Of a stretch of 64,000 bases of DNA, positions 46,197 to 56,442 are shown in pieces. The notes under the pieces were generated by a model. The model was given only the letters and a program-made list of their open reading frames with translations, was not told the origin of the DNA and did no database searches. The DNA is from Nostoc sp. B(2019) (GTDB taxonomy: Bacteria > Cyanobacteriota > Cyanobacteriia > Cyanobacteriales > Nostocaceae). The translations under genes and the position numbers were made by a program. The DNA lies in the NCBI RefSeq assembly GCF_010091925.1, contig NZ_WVID01000011.1, positions 186,001 through 250,000 of the forward strand. Direction: 5' to 3'. Each line of letters starts with the position of its first letter. The first letter of the stretch is position 1.

Positions 46197-46358
46197 TTAT
46201 CGCCGCTTAGGAGTGCTGCGGGTGATTCGTTTTTCTTCATCTCGACGCCTGCGATCGCGCCAATCTGCCAGTGTCAAATAACCAATACCACCAGTAACTA
46301 CTACCAGCAGCACTACGGCAACTAAAGCCAAAATACTCAGGAATGGACTTTCCACCAT
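46197..46358 (-). CDS. Small membrane protein (53 aa) downstream of petN
   Basis: MVESPFLSILALVAVVLLVV opens a single membrane helix (about 6-28), followed by a strongly basic tail (DWRDRRRRDEEKRITRS). It starts 4 bp after the petN stop on the same strand, so it is probably in one transcript with petN. No family recognised. Confidence 0.65.
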   Translation of the reverse strand: MVESPFLSILALVAVVLLVVVTGGIGYLTLADWRDRRRRDEEKRITRSTPKRR

Positions 46359-46362
46359 ACCT

Positions 46363-46452
46363 CTACAATCCGTTACGTCCCCAAACTACCATTGCAATTG
46401 ACCAAGTGAACACAACTAACAGTGATACCCAACCCAGTGTCAATATTGCCAT
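46363..46452 (-). CDS. petN: Cytochrome b6f complex subunit 8
   Basis: A 29-residue single-helix protein, [20 protein letters not shown] then MVVWGRNGL. It matches PetN over its full length, including the LGWVS start and the VVWGRNG end. It is an essential small subunit of the b6f complex in the thylakoid membrane. Confidence 0.95.
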   Translation of the reverse strand: MAILTLGWVSLLVVFTWSIAMVVWGRNGL

Positions 46453-46575
46453 AGTCCCACTTTTGAATTCATTTACAAAACGTCTCTAATATTTATCATA
46501 CTGGGGATTGGGTACTGGGCAATTTTTCTAAACTCTAATCCTCAATTGCCATTGTTTATAAATGCGAGATGTCAA

Positions 46576-47034
46576 GTGAACGGAAATTCAGATATTCAAC
46601 TAATTGCAGAACGCCTCGAATCCCTCAAAGCTGGAATTCTCGGGGGTTTATCTCTATGTTTCGCCTTCCTCATTACCAGTTTGGTGAATGATTTAGTACT
46701 GGCGAAGTATTTTCAGACACTCGCAAATCTGCAAACTGGCGTTAATTGGCACTGGTGGGTAAGTGGTGTAGTTGCTTGTTTCTCTGGTTTGCTGTTTGGT
46801 GTCACCTACCGCTATGTCATCCGCTCAGACAAAAATCCCCAACTCAAAGCTGGTGGTGTGCTAGCTTTTGGCTTGGTGCGGGGATTAACCCAGATAGAAC
46901 TTGGCTGGAATGCCGACACAATATTGCCTTGTTTGGTGCTGGCTCTTGAAAGTGTATTGTGGTTTGTAGTAGGGGCGATCGCTCTCGATACTGCTATGCA
47001 ACTTGGCTGGCTCAAACCTTTTCCATCAGCCTAA
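46576..47034 (+). CDS. Hypothetical multi-pass membrane protein
   Basis: A 152-residue protein with four hydrophobic segments (about 20-42, 62-82, 95-115 and 122-145). The N-terminal segment LIAERLESLKAGILGGLSL is typical of cyanobacterial hypothetical proteins. I choose the GTG at 46576; an upstream TTG at 46546 would add ten residues. Function unknown. Confidence 0.6.
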   Translation: MNGNSDIQLIAERLESLKAGILGGLSLCFAFLITSLVNDLVLAKYFQTLANLQTGVNWHWWVSGVVACFSGLLFGVTYRYVIRSDKNPQLKAGGVLAFGLVRGLTQIELGWNADTILPCLVLALESVLWFVVGAIALDTAMQLGWLKPFPSA

Positions 47035-47067
47035 ATTATTTATATTTAAGCAATCCAACTTTTTAAT

Positions 47068-47634
47068 ATGGAAACTAAAAGATCTCACTATTATCTAATA
47101 GTCGATCTGGAAGCTACTTGCTGTAACAATGGGACTATTCCCAGGCACGAAATGGAAATCATCGAAATTGGTGCGGTAATGCTCAATCGAGCCACATGGG
47201 AAATTTATTCAGAGTTTCAACAATTTATCCAACCTGTAAGACACCCGCAACTAACAGCTTTTTGCACCGAATTAACTAGTATTCAGCAACAAGACGTTGA
47301 CCAAGCATCACGATTTCCAGAAGTAATTTCTGATTTCAAAGAATGGATTGACTCATCATTTATTGATCATGTTTTCTGTTCTTGGGGTAACTACGATAAA
47401 AAGCAATTTATTCAAGATTGTGCATTTCATCATGTACCTTATCCTTTTGCCTCAGAACACATCAATATCAAAGAAGAATTTTCAAAATATCTTGGTGTAT
47501 CTAAAAGATATGGTATGGCGCAGGCTCTCCAGGAATTAGGAATAGAATTAAAAGGCACACATCATCGCGGTATTGATGATGCTCGCAATATAGCAGCTAT
47601 TTACCGCCAAATGAAAACTAAAAAACCAAGCTGA
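47068..47634 (+). CDS. DEDDh 3'-5' exonuclease (KapD/ERI-1 like)
   Basis: A 188-residue exonuclease. The DEDDh residues are visible: YLIVDLEATC (D and E), WGNYDKKQF (second D) and HHRGIDDARNIA (H and D). The EIIEIGAVMLNRATWEIYSE lead is typical of the ERI-1/KapD group, which trims RNA or DNA 3' ends. It stands alone. Confidence 0.88.
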   Translation: METKRSHYYLIVDLEATCCNNGTIPRHEMEIIEIGAVMLNRATWEIYSEFQQFIQPVRHPQLTAFCTELTSIQQQDVDQASRFPEVISDFKEWIDSSFIDHVFCSWGNYDKKQFIQDCAFHHVPYPFASEHINIKEEFSKYLGVSKRYGMAQALQELGIELKGTHHRGIDDARNIAAIYRQMKTKKPS

Positions 47635-47720
47635 GTCAAAGGAATGATGAAGCTTGCAAGCCTGATAGCTACACTGCATAGTTAGCCTGTATTGATAATA
47701 ATTTCGGAACTAAAAATCAA

Positions 47721-49103
47721 ATGCAAGCAGTCAATCCTCTTAAAACCCCCTCTCTTCTTCAAAAAATCCAATGGGTTGCTGACCCTGTAAAATATATGGA
47801 GAGTGCAGCCCAAGAATATCCTGATATTTTCACCGCTAATATTATTGGTTTTGGAAACACCTTGGTATTCGTCAACCATCCCCAAGGACAGCAAGAAATT
47901 TTAACCAATGACCGCAAGAAATTTGCTGCCCTTGGTAAAGAAAATAGAATATTGCAACCCTTAATCGGAGACTATTCAGTTATTATGCTGGAAGGCGATC
48001 GCCATAGACGGCGGCGACAGCTAGTAATGCCTTCTTTTCATGGCGATCGAATGCGAGGCTACGGTGAGTTAATTTGTAATATTACAAAAAAAGTCTTCAA
48101 TCAGTTACCCACAGATAAACCCTTTTCTGCACGTAGCGCCACACAAGATATTTCCTTACAAGTCATCTTACAGACGGTTTTTGGTGTGCATGAGGGAGAA
48201 AAAAGCCAACAACTCAAGCAACGACTGGCAATCATGGCGGATCTGTTTCGCTCACCTTTCACTTCTAGTTTCCTATTTTTTCCCTTCTTGCAAAAAGATT
48301 TAGGAGCTTGGAGTCCCTGGGGCAAGTTTTTGCGGGATCGGCAACAACTTGATGAATTGCTCTACGCTGAAATTGCTGAACGCCGAAGGAACAATGATGC
48401 ACAGCGGATCGATATCCTCTCTTTGTTGATGTCAGCTCACGATGAAGCTGGGAACTCAATGACAGATCAGGAGTTGCGCGATGAGTTGATGACTTTATTG
48501 TTTGCTGGATATGAAACCACAGCAACAGCAATGGCTTGGTCATTGTATTGGGTTCATCAAAAACCCGAAGTCCGCGAAAAACTCATCAAAGAACTGGATA
48601 CCCTTGGTGATTCACCAGACCCCATGAGCATTTTCCGGTTGCCTTATCTTACCGCTGTCTGCAATGAAACTTTGCGGATTCACCCGGTTGCTATGTTGAC
48701 ATTTCCGAGGATGGTACAGGAACCTGTGGAATTACTGGGATATTCTTTAGAGCCTGGTACAATCGTAGTCGGCTGTATGTATCTCACTCATCAGCGCGAA
48801 GATTTATATCCACAACCAAAGCAGTTCAAGCCAGAACGTTTTTTAGAGCGGCAATTTTCTCCTTATGAATTCATCCCTTTTGGTGGCGGTGTCCGTCGCT
48901 GTTTGGGTGAGGCTTTAGCTGTGTTTGAAATGAAGTTAGTATTGGCAACCATCCTGTCACGATATCAACTTGCACGGGCTGATAATCAACCAGAAGTACC
49001 CCGTCGTCGAGGTGTTACCCTCGCACCTGCTCGCGGCGTCCAGATGGTAATTACAGGAAAACGGGCGCGTCAAGAGTCTCTTCCGAGTTTAGCAACTATG
49101 TAG
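47721..49103 (+). CDS. Cytochrome P450, CYP110-like
   Basis: A 460-residue P450. The I-helix motif is AGYETTATAMAW (about residue 265), the K-helix ETLR (about 315) and the heme-binding loop FGGGVRRCLGEALA (about 388-401, with the Cys ligand). Length and wording fit the CYP110 family of heterocystous cyanobacteria, which hydroxylate fatty acids or terpenes. No terpene synthase or redox partner is adjacent. Confidence 0.9.
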   Translation: MQAVNPLKTPSLLQKIQWVADPVKYMESAAQEYPDIFTANIIGFGNTLVFVNHPQGQQEILTNDRKKFAALGKENRILQPLIGDYSVIMLEGDRHRRRRQLVMPSFHGDRMRGYGELICNITKKVFNQLPTDKPFSARSATQDISLQVILQTVFGVHEGEKSQQLKQRLAIMADLFRSPFTSSFLFFPFLQKDLGAWSPWGKFLRDRQQLDELLYAEIAERRRNNDAQRIDILSLLMSAHDEAGNSMTDQELRDELMTLLFAGYETTATAMAWSLYWVHQKPEVREKLIKELDTLGDSPDPMSIFRLPYLTAVCNETLRIHPVAMLTFPRMVQEPVELLGYSLEPGTIVVGCMYLTHQREDLYPQPKQFKPERFLERQFSPYEFIPFGGGVRRCLGEALAVFEMKLVLATILSRYQLARADNQPEVPRRRGVTLAPARGVQMVITGKRARQESLPSLATM

Positions 49104-49327
49104 TTAAAGAGCGATCGCGCTAACAGGGAATATGGAATAAGCTTGAAAGTCTCTACCTTGGGGTTTGATGATCAACTTCTGTTCTAAACTACCTGGCCAC
49201 AGCCATACAAAGTTTGACTAGTTATTACATGGATTCCTGTCTGCAACAACAGAAGAAGGGCTTCGTGTAGGATACTGCCATGCTATCCTGAAACCAGGAC
49301 TATCCTGCTGCATAGCCAAGTATCAAC

Positions 49328-49621
49328 ATGACAAAAGTGGAAGCAACTCAAGCACAAGAAAAGTTTTCAGAGATCCTTGCACTTGTGGAAAACAGACAGG
49401 AACGTATTGTCATTGAATCAGAAGGACAGGTGATTGCAGCAGTCATCAGCTATGCTGACTTAAAGCGTTTGGAAGCATTGGAAGATGCAAGAGATGTTGC
49501 AGATGTTCAACGTGCAATAGCTGAGAGCAATAGTGAGTTTTATTCAGTAGAAGAAGTGATCACTAGCTACAACGAACTTCATGGCACTGATTTCACAGTA
49601 GAAAATATTTTGAATGACTGA
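49328..49621 (+). CDS. Phd/YefM family antitoxin
   Basis: A 97-residue protein beginning MTKVEATQAQEKFSEILALV and carrying the Phd motif RIVIESEGQVIAAVISYADL. The C-terminal part binds the toxin. The gene overlaps the toxin gene by 8 nt, showing coupling. Confidence 0.88.
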   Translation: MTKVEATQAQEKFSEILALVENRQERIVIESEGQVIAAVISYADLKRLEALEDARDVADVQRAIAESNSEFYSVEEVITSYNELHGTDFTVENILND

Positions 49622-49889
49622 ATTTCAGCCGCTTGCTCTACGTATTATGAAATCGGCTCGGAAGGATTTAGTTAATTTGCAGCCAAAGTTTTTTAAGCAG
49701 GTGATGACTAAAATTTTGCTGCTAGCAGAAGATCCTAGACCTCAAGATTATAAGCAACTCAAGGGATATTCAGGTGTATATCGAGTTGATCAAGGCGAGT
49801 ATCGGATTCTTTATACGATTTTAGAGGATGCAATCGAAGTTTTCCGAGTTGGTAAGCGCAATGATGATGAGGTCTATGAGAATCTCTAG
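49614..49889 (+). CDS. RelE/ParE family toxin
   Basis: A 91-residue basic protein with the RelE core LRIMKSARKDLVNL, RPQDYKQLKGYSGVYRVDQG and YRILYTI. It probably cuts mRNA at the ribosome. Unlike the other toxin genes in the window (PIN and MazF) it is intact with an intact partner. Confidence 0.88.
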   Translation: MTEFQPLALRIMKSARKDLVNLQPKFFKQVMTKILLLAEDPRPQDYKQLKGYSGVYRVDQGEYRILYTILEDAIEVFRVGKRNDDEVYENL

Positions 49890-49964
49890 TGACTGTAGAT
49901 TGATCAACACCATCACAATCTCGAAACAGACTTTTTTTAAATCTACCTCAAGTATCACGATCGC

Positions 49965-51134
49965 ATGGAATCTCTAACCTCTCGTATGCAAACGGTACAG
50001 TCGCCGATCATTCCTGTGGTTGGGGAACTGATTAAAAACTCTCCCGGAACCATCTCTCTAGGACAAGGTGTGGTTTCTTACAGTCCACCACAGTCAGCAA
50101 TTGAGTTTTTAACCAAATTCCTTGCTGAACCCGCTAATAATCTTTACCAAGCAGTTGAGGGAATTCCTCCTTTATTGGTAGCACTGACAGGAAAATTGTC
50201 AGCCTTCAATGGCATTGAAATCAATGAGGAAAACTGCATTGTTGTCACGGCGGGAAGCAACATGGCGTTTATGAATGCCATTCTGGCGATTACTTCCCCA
50301 GGTGATGAAATTATTCTAAATACGCCTTATTATTTCAATCACGAAATGGCGATCGCAATGGCGGGTTGTCGTGCGGTGTTAGTAGAAACAGACGAAAATT
50401 ATCAGCTGCGTCCAGAGGCGATCGCTCAAGCAATTACCCCGAAAACACGGGCAATAGTGACAATTTCACCGAATAATCCTACAGGAGTCGTGTATTCAGA
50501 AACAGCATTACACCAAGTAAATCAAATTTGTCGTACTCATGGCGTTTACCATATTAGCGATGAAGCCTACGAATATTTTACCTATAACGGGGTAAAACAC
50601 GTTTCTCCTGGCGCATTTGCTGGCAGCAGCGAATACACTATTTCCCTCTATAGCCTTTCCAAAGCTTACGGTTTTGCCAGTTGGCGTATCGGCTATATGG
50701 TAATTCCCAAACACCTGCTTGTAGCCATCAAAAAAGTCCAGGATACGATTTTGATTTGTCCGCCAGTAGTTTCTCAGTATGCAGCTTTAGGAGCATTGCA
50801 AGCAAAAGATGACTATTTGCACAGTAACATAGGAGCGATCGCTCAAGTGCGAAAACTAGTACTCGAATCCCTTAACCGCTTACAAAGCTTGTGTACTATT
50901 ACCCCTGCCAATGGTGCTTTCTATTTTTTTCTCAAAGTTCATACCCAGATGGATGCTTTTGAATTAGTTAAAAGACTGATCCAAGAACATAAAATAGCAG
51001 TTATCCCAGGTTCAACCTTTGGCATGAATAACGGATGCTACTTACGCGTTGCCTATGGCGCACTGCAAAAAGAGACAGCAAAAGAAGGTATAGATAGGTT
51101 AGTACAAGGTCTACAAATTATAATCAGAAGTTAG
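49965..51134 (+). CDS. Pyridoxal-phosphate aminotransferase, class I/II
   Basis: A 389-residue fold-type I enzyme. The PLP lysine is in SLSKAYGFASWRIGY (about residue 233), the substrate-binding ISPNNPTGVVY near 168 and the C-terminal Arg in LRVAYG. It transfers an amino group between an amino acid and a 2-oxo acid; the exact substrate is not clear. It is a single gene. Confidence 0.88.
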   Translation: MESLTSRMQTVQSPIIPVVGELIKNSPGTISLGQGVVSYSPPQSAIEFLTKFLAEPANNLYQAVEGIPPLLVALTGKLSAFNGIEINEENCIVVTAGSNMAFMNAILAITSPGDEIILNTPYYFNHEMAIAMAGCRAVLVETDENYQLRPEAIAQAITPKTRAIVTISPNNPTGVVYSETALHQVNQICRTHGVYHISDEAYEYFTYNGVKHVSPGAFAGSSEYTISLYSLSKAYGFASWRIGYMVIPKHLLVAIKKVQDTILICPPVVSQYAALGALQAKDDYLHSNIGAIAQVRKLVLESLNRLQSLCTITPANGAFYFFLKVHTQMDAFELVKRLIQEHKIAVIPGSTFGMNNGCYLRVAYGALQKETAKEGIDRLVQGLQIIIRS

Positions 51135-51223
51135 CATTTATGAGTAAATATTAAATATATATGATTATTATACAGCGTTAATATAGTTGTTTTTTACAAT
51201 ATTTACAACCTAAATTTAAATAA

Positions 51224-51661
51224 ATGCCAATTATTAATAAGTTGCTCACAATCGAAACTGACCAGGGAATTAATATTTATAACATAACACCACAAATCAA
51301 AGATTTTATTGCCTCGACATCGATTAAAAATGGGCAAGTTTTAGTATTCTCTCGACATACCACAACAGCCTTAACTGTCAACGAGAATGAAGCCAGATTA
51401 TTAGAGGACGTGAAGGTATTCTTACATAAATTAGCGCCTGATTCAGAGCGATACTTGCATAATGACCTGCATTTAAGGGATGTCCCAGAAGATGAACCCA
51501 TGAATGCTCACTCTCACTTGATGGCAATGATGCTAAGTACAAGTGAAGTAATTCCCCTTGTGGATGGAACATTAGCTTTGGGTACTTGGCAATCTGTATT
51601 ATTTTTTGAGTTGGATGGGCCTCGCAAACGAACCGTATTTTTGCAAATTTCTGGAGAGTAA
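51224..51661 (+). CDS. yjbQ: YjbQ family (secondary thiamine-phosphate synthase) protein
   Basis: A 145-residue protein with the family motif SRHTTTALTVNENEARLLED (about 46-65), DLHLRDVPEDEPMNAHSHLM and LGTWQSVLFFELDGPRKRTV. YjbQ proteins can replace ThiE under some conditions; their main role is open. No thi genes nearby. Confidence 0.9.
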   Translation: MPIINKLLTIETDQGINIYNITPQIKDFIASTSIKNGQVLVFSRHTTTALTVNENEARLLEDVKVFLHKLAPDSERYLHNDLHLRDVPEDEPMNAHSHLMAMMLSTSEVIPLVDGTLALGTWQSVLFFELDGPRKRTVFLQISGE

Positions 51662-51895
51662 TATTTAGCTCCAGAAACAGTCCTAAATCATTCGCAATAA
51701 ACCACAAATGACAAATGACTAATAACAGCCTTTAGAAAACCTTACAACTCAAGTAGGATTGCTGTGGCGAAAAATAACTTGGTATTTATAATCACAAAAA
51801 ATAAATAACATAGCAATTATACTTAACCCAATTGTAGGAAGTATTTTTGTCATAAGTTGTGCCAATCTAGGAAATAACTCCTCAAACATAAATTT

Positions 51896-52270
51896 ATGGC
51901 TAAACAATCGCAAGATATCAGGTTAGCTGCTACCACAAGAATCTGGGGACTTACAGTTGGCATTTTAACAATTTGTATTCCACTTTCTGCTGTTACTAGA
52001 AGTGGTTCTATTCTTCCTTTAGCTGCTATTGGTGGTGCAGCCGTTGCGACGATTGCTGTTTGGCGTTCTGATGAAAAAAGATTACAAACTAAATATTTGC
52101 AACAGCAGCAGGTAGAACTGCTAGAACAAAGAATAGCGAATTTAGAAACAATTGTTAGTACTGATGACCATGAAGTGCGGATGAAACTTCAACAACTAAA
52201 TGCAAGTGATGCTTATAGAAACTCCTCTGTTATCAGTACTACACCCAAGCAATCAAAACGTAAAGCTTAA
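51896..52270 (+). CDS. Hypothetical protein with a membrane segment and coiled coil
   Basis: A 124-residue protein with two short hydrophobic segments (about 15-33 and 38-55) and a coiled-coil region (LQQQQVELLEQRIANLETIV, about 70-90), then a polar tail. No family recognised. Confidence 0.6.
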   Translation: MAKQSQDIRLAATTRIWGLTVGILTICIPLSAVTRSGSILPLAAIGGAAVATIAVWRSDEKRLQTKYLQQQQVELLEQRIANLETIVSTDDHEVRMKLQQLNASDAYRNSSVISTTPKQSKRKA

Positions 52271-52423
52271 AATCCAATATGGTTGGCTCTAACACCAACC
52301 GTATTGCTTGATGAGTGAAATTGGCAAACTTAACTCTAGTTCAATATTTGAACCCTGTCCCTTTAATTAGGTAAGGATATCCTAACTCCTGTTTCCTGAC
52401 TCCTTTCATTCACACCGGAAAAA

Positions 52424-53086
52424 TTATTCAGACTGCGATTCGACTAATTCCATATCAAACACTTCTGCAAAAGACTTAGCTACATAAGAACGTACTTCTT
52501 GGCAAGTGATACCCGGAATCCATTCGGATAAACTGCCTACAGGTTTATCAGAAATGCCACACGGTACAATTTGCTCAAAGCCTTTCATGTCTGGACACAC
52601 ATTTAATGCAAAGCCGTGCATGGTAATCCAACGGCTGACTTTAATACCAATAGCAGCAACTTTACGCCCTTGTAACCAAACACCAGTAAAAGCCGGAATT
52701 CTTTCTCCCTGTAACCCGTAAATTGCCAGTACGCGAATTAATACTTCTTCGAGTTGTCGTAAGTACCAGTGGAGGTCTTTACGATAACGTTGCAGATTTA
52801 AAATCGGATACCCCACGAGTTGACCAGGACAATGGTAAGTGACTTCGCCGCCTCTTTCGACTCGATGGACATCATACTTACTATTGTTAATTTCAAATTT
52901 AAGAAATTCTGGGCTTGCTCCCTGTCCTAAAGTGTAGACAGGTGAATGCTCTAGCAAGATTAACACGTCATCTAAACTGGGGTCATGAATGCGCTCGGCG
53001 AGAAGCGATCGCTGCCATGCGTGAGCATCTAAGTAAGGCATTAGTCCTTGGTTATATAACAAACAACGGTTTTGGTGCGTTTTCAT
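52424..53086 (-). CDS. lipB: Octanoyltransferase
   Basis: A 220-residue enzyme that moves octanoyl groups from acyl carrier protein to lipoyl domains. The motif [19 protein letters not shown] (about 78-96) and the catalytic Lys/Cys region [19 protein letters not shown] (about 141-159) with a later IVPCGI are typical. The ATG at 53086 ([14 protein letters not shown]) is preferred to 53110 because the family starts here. Confidence 0.95.
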   Translation of the reverse strand: MKTHQNRCLLYNQGLMPYLDAHAWQRSLLAERIHDPSLDDVLILLEHSPVYTLGQGASPEFLKFEINNSKYDVHRVERGGEVTYHCPGQLVGYPILNLQRYRKDLHWYLRQLEEVLIRVLAIYGLQGERIPAFTGVWLQGRKVAAIGIKVSRWITMHGFALNVCPDMKGFEQIVPCGISDKPVGSLSEWIPGITCQEVRSYVAKSFAEVFDMELVESQSE

Positions 53087-53110
53087 ACTACGGATAATGC
53101 CAAAAATCAA

Positions 53111-53724
53111 CTAGTATCGGGAGGAAATTTATTTCAACTCACAAGGCTGAAGTCAACAAATGTCAAGCTATGCAAAGGATTTTAAAGGAAAGTCAAGGGA
53201 ACCAGCATTAGAAAACACAAAGTGCTAGCTTGAATATATAACCTCAATAGGTGTTGGGAGGAATTCTCTGCAATCATCATCACGCCAAGACAATAAGAAT
53301 GAATGCACTGGCTGATGACTCTAATATTATTGTTTGCATCTTACAGGATCAAACATTCCACAAAGACTTGTGTTCTTTATCAACAGCGAGCGGAGTTCTT
53401 GGAACACAGAATCAACCACCAACATTTGTTTAAGCGTTACTTAGCGAAGAAAGTAGTCACGGGAGCTACTGCTCAGACTACCTCATCTTAAATTTTTGCG
53501 TAGGTATCCAATTGCTTTGCAACCAGTTGGAAAGCAGCGCAGAGATCAGAAGATAAATCGAAGTATACTTAACAAAAACACAGATGCAGCAAGCCTTAGA
53601 GACAGCGTACCAGCAGTACATAAAAATAATTCACAATTTGTTTTGGCGGCATTGATAGACCTTACCGCAACTTCTTTTCATACAAAGCAAATTCACACAT
53701 CAAATATTCAGCGGGAGAGTTTAC
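53111..53724 (+). promoter_or_regulatory. Long upstream region of hpf/lrtA
   Basis: A 614-bp stretch without a convincing gene precedes hpf. The lrtA transcript is known in Synechococcus to have a long leader that affects light/dark mRNA stability; whether the same holds here is an inference. A GGGAGAG ribosome site is at 53711-53717. Confidence 0.45.
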
Positions 53725-54375
53725 ATGAAGCTTGTCATCCACGGCAAAAATATAGAAATTACCGATGCGATTCGGGAGTATGTGCATCAAAAAATTGAAA
53801 AAGCAGTTAATCACTTTCAAAACATCACGAATGAAGTGGATGTGCATCTTAGCGTAGCCCGCAATCCTCGAATTAATCCTAGACAAGCGGCTGAAGTAAC
53901 GATTTATGCCAATGGTAGCGTCATCCGTGCCGAGGAAAGCAGCGAAAACTTATACGCCAGCATTGATTTGGTTGCAGATAAAATTGCCCGTCAACTGCGT
54001 AAATATAAAGAACGGCGTCAAGATCAGAAAACTCATGCCCAACCAACGAATGAAGTCGTGGTTGTGGAGTCGATGGTAACAGATTTAATTGGCGATCGCA
54101 CCCCCGAACTGCCCAACGAGGTCGTCCGCACCAAATATTTTTCCATGCCTCCAATGACCGTTGCAGAAGCCTTGGAGCAGTTGCAACTGGTAGGACACGA
54201 CTTTTATATGTTCCACAATTCTGAAACTGGGGAGATTAATGTAATCTACGAACGCAACCACGGCGGTTATGGTGTGATTCAACCCCGCAATGCTAACGGT
54301 CATACCAACGGCAAGAATGGCAAATCAGCCCAAGCCAATATTGTCATGCCGGAAAAATCGCACTCGAATAAATAG
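53725..54375 (+). CDS. hpf: Ribosome hibernation promotion factor, long form (LrtA)
   Basis: A 216-residue protein. The N-terminal ribosome-binding domain (about 1-100: [20 protein letters not shown]) is joined by a linker to the C-terminal dimerisation domain (about 145-190: [20 protein letters not shown] ... [20 protein letters not shown]). The long form pairs ribosomes into 100S dimers in darkness or starvation. The last 20 residues, Asn/Gly-rich, are extra. Confidence 0.93.
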   Translation: MKLVIHGKNIEITDAIREYVHQKIEKAVNHFQNITNEVDVHLSVARNPRINPRQAAEVTIYANGSVIRAEESSENLYASIDLVADKIARQLRKYKERRQDQKTHAQPTNEVVVVESMVTDLIGDRTPELPNEVVRTKYFSMPPMTVAEALEQLQLVGHDFYMFHNSETGEINVIYERNHGGYGVIQPRNANGHTNGKNGKSAQANIVMPEKSHSNK

Positions 54376-54414
54376 GGACTGGGGGCTGAGGACAAGAGGG
54401 ACAAAGAGAATAAC

Positions 54415-54700
54415 CCATGCCCAATGCCCCATGACGCCAGTTCGACGCCACTTGCTTTAAGTCGGGGAACCCGCCCAACGCAGTGGCTCCTCAAGTCGGG
54501 AAACCCTTGACGCTCCTACGGACGCTCGTTCCTCGCTACCGCTTCGCTAACGCTACCGCTGCGCTAACGGCAGTTCCTCCTGGGGGAAACCCCCTTGGCG
54601 CAGCCTCTCGTAGAGAAGACCGGACTGCCGACGCTCCTACGTCGCTACCGCTACGCTAACACCACGGCGCTGGCTCCCTCATGCCCAATGCCCAATCCCC
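54415..54700. repeat. Composite cluster of dispersed repeats
   Basis: Within about 285 bp are CCCATGCCCAATGCCC-type repeats at both edges, two palindromic GACGCCAGTT...AACGCAGTGGCTC units, repeated GCTACGCTAACG/GCTTCGCTAACG pieces and CTCTCGTAGAGAAGAC. Inverted pieces suggest nested insertions. Nothing is coding. The rest of the spacer to 55020 shows only the AGGAGA ribosome site of htpX. Confidence 0.75.
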
Positions 54701-55020
54701 TACTTCGCAAAAGTGTAGATTAACTAATTATTTGTCACTGTGGCATTCACTAGATGCTCAAAAATATCAAGCAACAAATTCACACTTTAGGTATAGATCT
54801 GGCTACTCAATTAACAGCCATAGAGAGATTTTCTTAAAAAGAAACTTATGTATTACTAGATAGTATTTCCAAAAGTTAAGTAGGAAAACCGTACTCAGCA
54901 TACAGGTTTTCTGCACTATATATCTGAGTTGAGCTAGATACAATCAAGGTGTAGCTTGAGTAATGCTGTTGTTGAGAAAAGTTTAAAAAATCTAGACAGC
55001 ATTAGTAGGAGAGCGAAAAT

Positions 55021-55890
55021 ATGACAAATCAATTGAAAACTGTAGCTTTGCTAGCTGCGCTCAGTGGCTTATTGATTGCAATTAGTTATTGGGTAATTGG
55101 CGGCACTGGAGGCTTGATTGTAGGAATTGGTTTAGCAGCAGTAACAAACCTATTTTCCTGGTATCAATCAGATAAGATTGCATTATCAGTTTACCGCGCC
55201 CAGCCTGTAAGTGAAAGCCAAGCGCCAGGACTATATCGAATGGTGCAAAGATTGTCTCAGCGTGCCAATATTCCCATGCCAGGAGTTTACATTGTTCCTA
55301 GTCAAACTGCCAACGCCTTTGCCACGGGGCGCGATCCAGAGCACGCTGCTGTAGCTGTCACCGAAGGCATTTTGAATATACTACCAGAGGACGAACTCGA
55401 AGGTGTTATTGCCCACGAACTTACCCACATTATTAATCGTGATACGCTGACGCAAGCTGTTGCTGCTACTGTCGCTGGTGCTATTTCATTCTTAGCCCAA
55501 ATGGTTAGCTACAGCTTATGGTTTGGCGGTGGCTCACGAAATGATAATAGAGGCGGAAATCCTTTAGGTATTTTATTAACGGTAATACTTGCGCCATTGG
55601 CCGCCACAATTATTCAGCTAGCAATCTCCCGCACACGAGAATTCTCCGCTGATGCTGGTTCTGCTAGATTAACTGGTAATCCCCGCGCTTTAGCTCAGGC
55701 ATTGCAACGCCTAGAAGCTACGGCAAAGCAGTTACCTCTAAATACCAACCCAGCATTTGAACCGTTATTAATTATCAATCCCATATCTGGGCAATTTTTG
55801 GGTAACTTATTTTCCAGTCATCCTGCCACTGAAGCACGAGTTGCAGCATTGTTAAAATTAGAGCAACAACTGCCAACCACAGCTTATTAA
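55021..55890 (+). CDS. htpX: M48 family zinc metalloprotease HtpX
   Basis: A 289-residue membrane protease. Two N-terminal helices (about 8-45) precede the active site HELTHIINRD (about 137-146, two His and the Glu), then two more helices (about 148-205) and the third ligand region REFSADAGSARL (about 212-223). It degrades misfolded membrane proteins. GTAGGAGAGCG upstream is a good ribosome-binding site. Confidence 0.93.
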   Translation: MTNQLKTVALLAALSGLLIAISYWVIGGTGGLIVGIGLAAVTNLFSWYQSDKIALSVYRAQPVSESQAPGLYRMVQRLSQRANIPMPGVYIVPSQTANAFATGRDPEHAAVAVTEGILNILPEDELEGVIAHELTHIINRDTLTQAVAATVAGAISFLAQMVSYSLWFGGGSRNDNRGGNPLGILLTVILAPLAATIIQLAISRTREFSADAGSARLTGNPRALAQALQRLEATAKQLPLNTNPAFEPLLIINPISGQFLGNLFSSHPATEARVAALLKLEQQLPTTAY

Positions 55891-56007
55891 GAAAAGTCTC
55901 AGGTCAAAAGTAATTGATTTTGGCTCTTGACTCTTGATTCTTAACTAATCAATTCAGGGTGCAGTTTTCATTCGATAGTCAGCTTTGTAATAAGGATATT
56001 TCAACTT

Positions 56008-56442
56008 ATGAATGCTAACAACATCGAACCCATTGAAACCACAATAATCGAATCCACCGAATCCATAGTAATTGTAGAAGTCAGTTCTCAGACTGACGAA
56101 ATGGTAGAAACCGAAATGGCAGGTGAGACGGATGAAGTTAAGCGCGAAACAAAAGCGCTCATTGAAGCACTCAAAAGACGCGCTCAAGCTGAGGCAAAAT
56201 CAGCAGGTACTCTTACCCGTGAAACATATTTGAAAGCTGTGCGTCAAGCACGGGAAGCAATTGAAGGGAGGAAACTTATTGAACGAGATCATCGCCTGGA
56301 ATATGCTTGGGCGGTAATGCAGGATGAAGCTGAGAAAAACTGGTACTTGCTGATGAAAGAAGTAGTAGACTTCAGCCTTCGTCTTCAAAATGCTACTAAA
56401 GCCGCTTGGGAAGCCTTTAATGCTCCTCGCTCTCAACTTTAA
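56008..56442 (+). CDS. Conserved cyanobacterial hypothetical protein
   Basis: A 144-residue protein with an acidic Thr/Glu-rich N-terminal third (IEPIETTIIESTESIVIVEV) and a helical C-terminal part (LTRETYLKAVRQAREAIEGR, EAEKNWYLLMKEVVDFSLRL). No catalytic motif or membrane segment. Unknown function. Confidence 0.6.
   Translation: MNANNIEPIETTIIESTESIVIVEVSSQTDEMVETEMAGETDEVKRETKALIEALKRRAQAEAKSAGTLTRETYLKAVRQAREAIEGRKLIERDHRLEYAWAVMQDEAEKNWYLLMKEVVDFSLRLQNATKAAWEAFNAPRSQL

Noticed and set aside
53251-53720. Short open frames upstream of hpf
   Set aside because: They overlap each other, lack ribosome sites and lie in what is probably the hpf leader.
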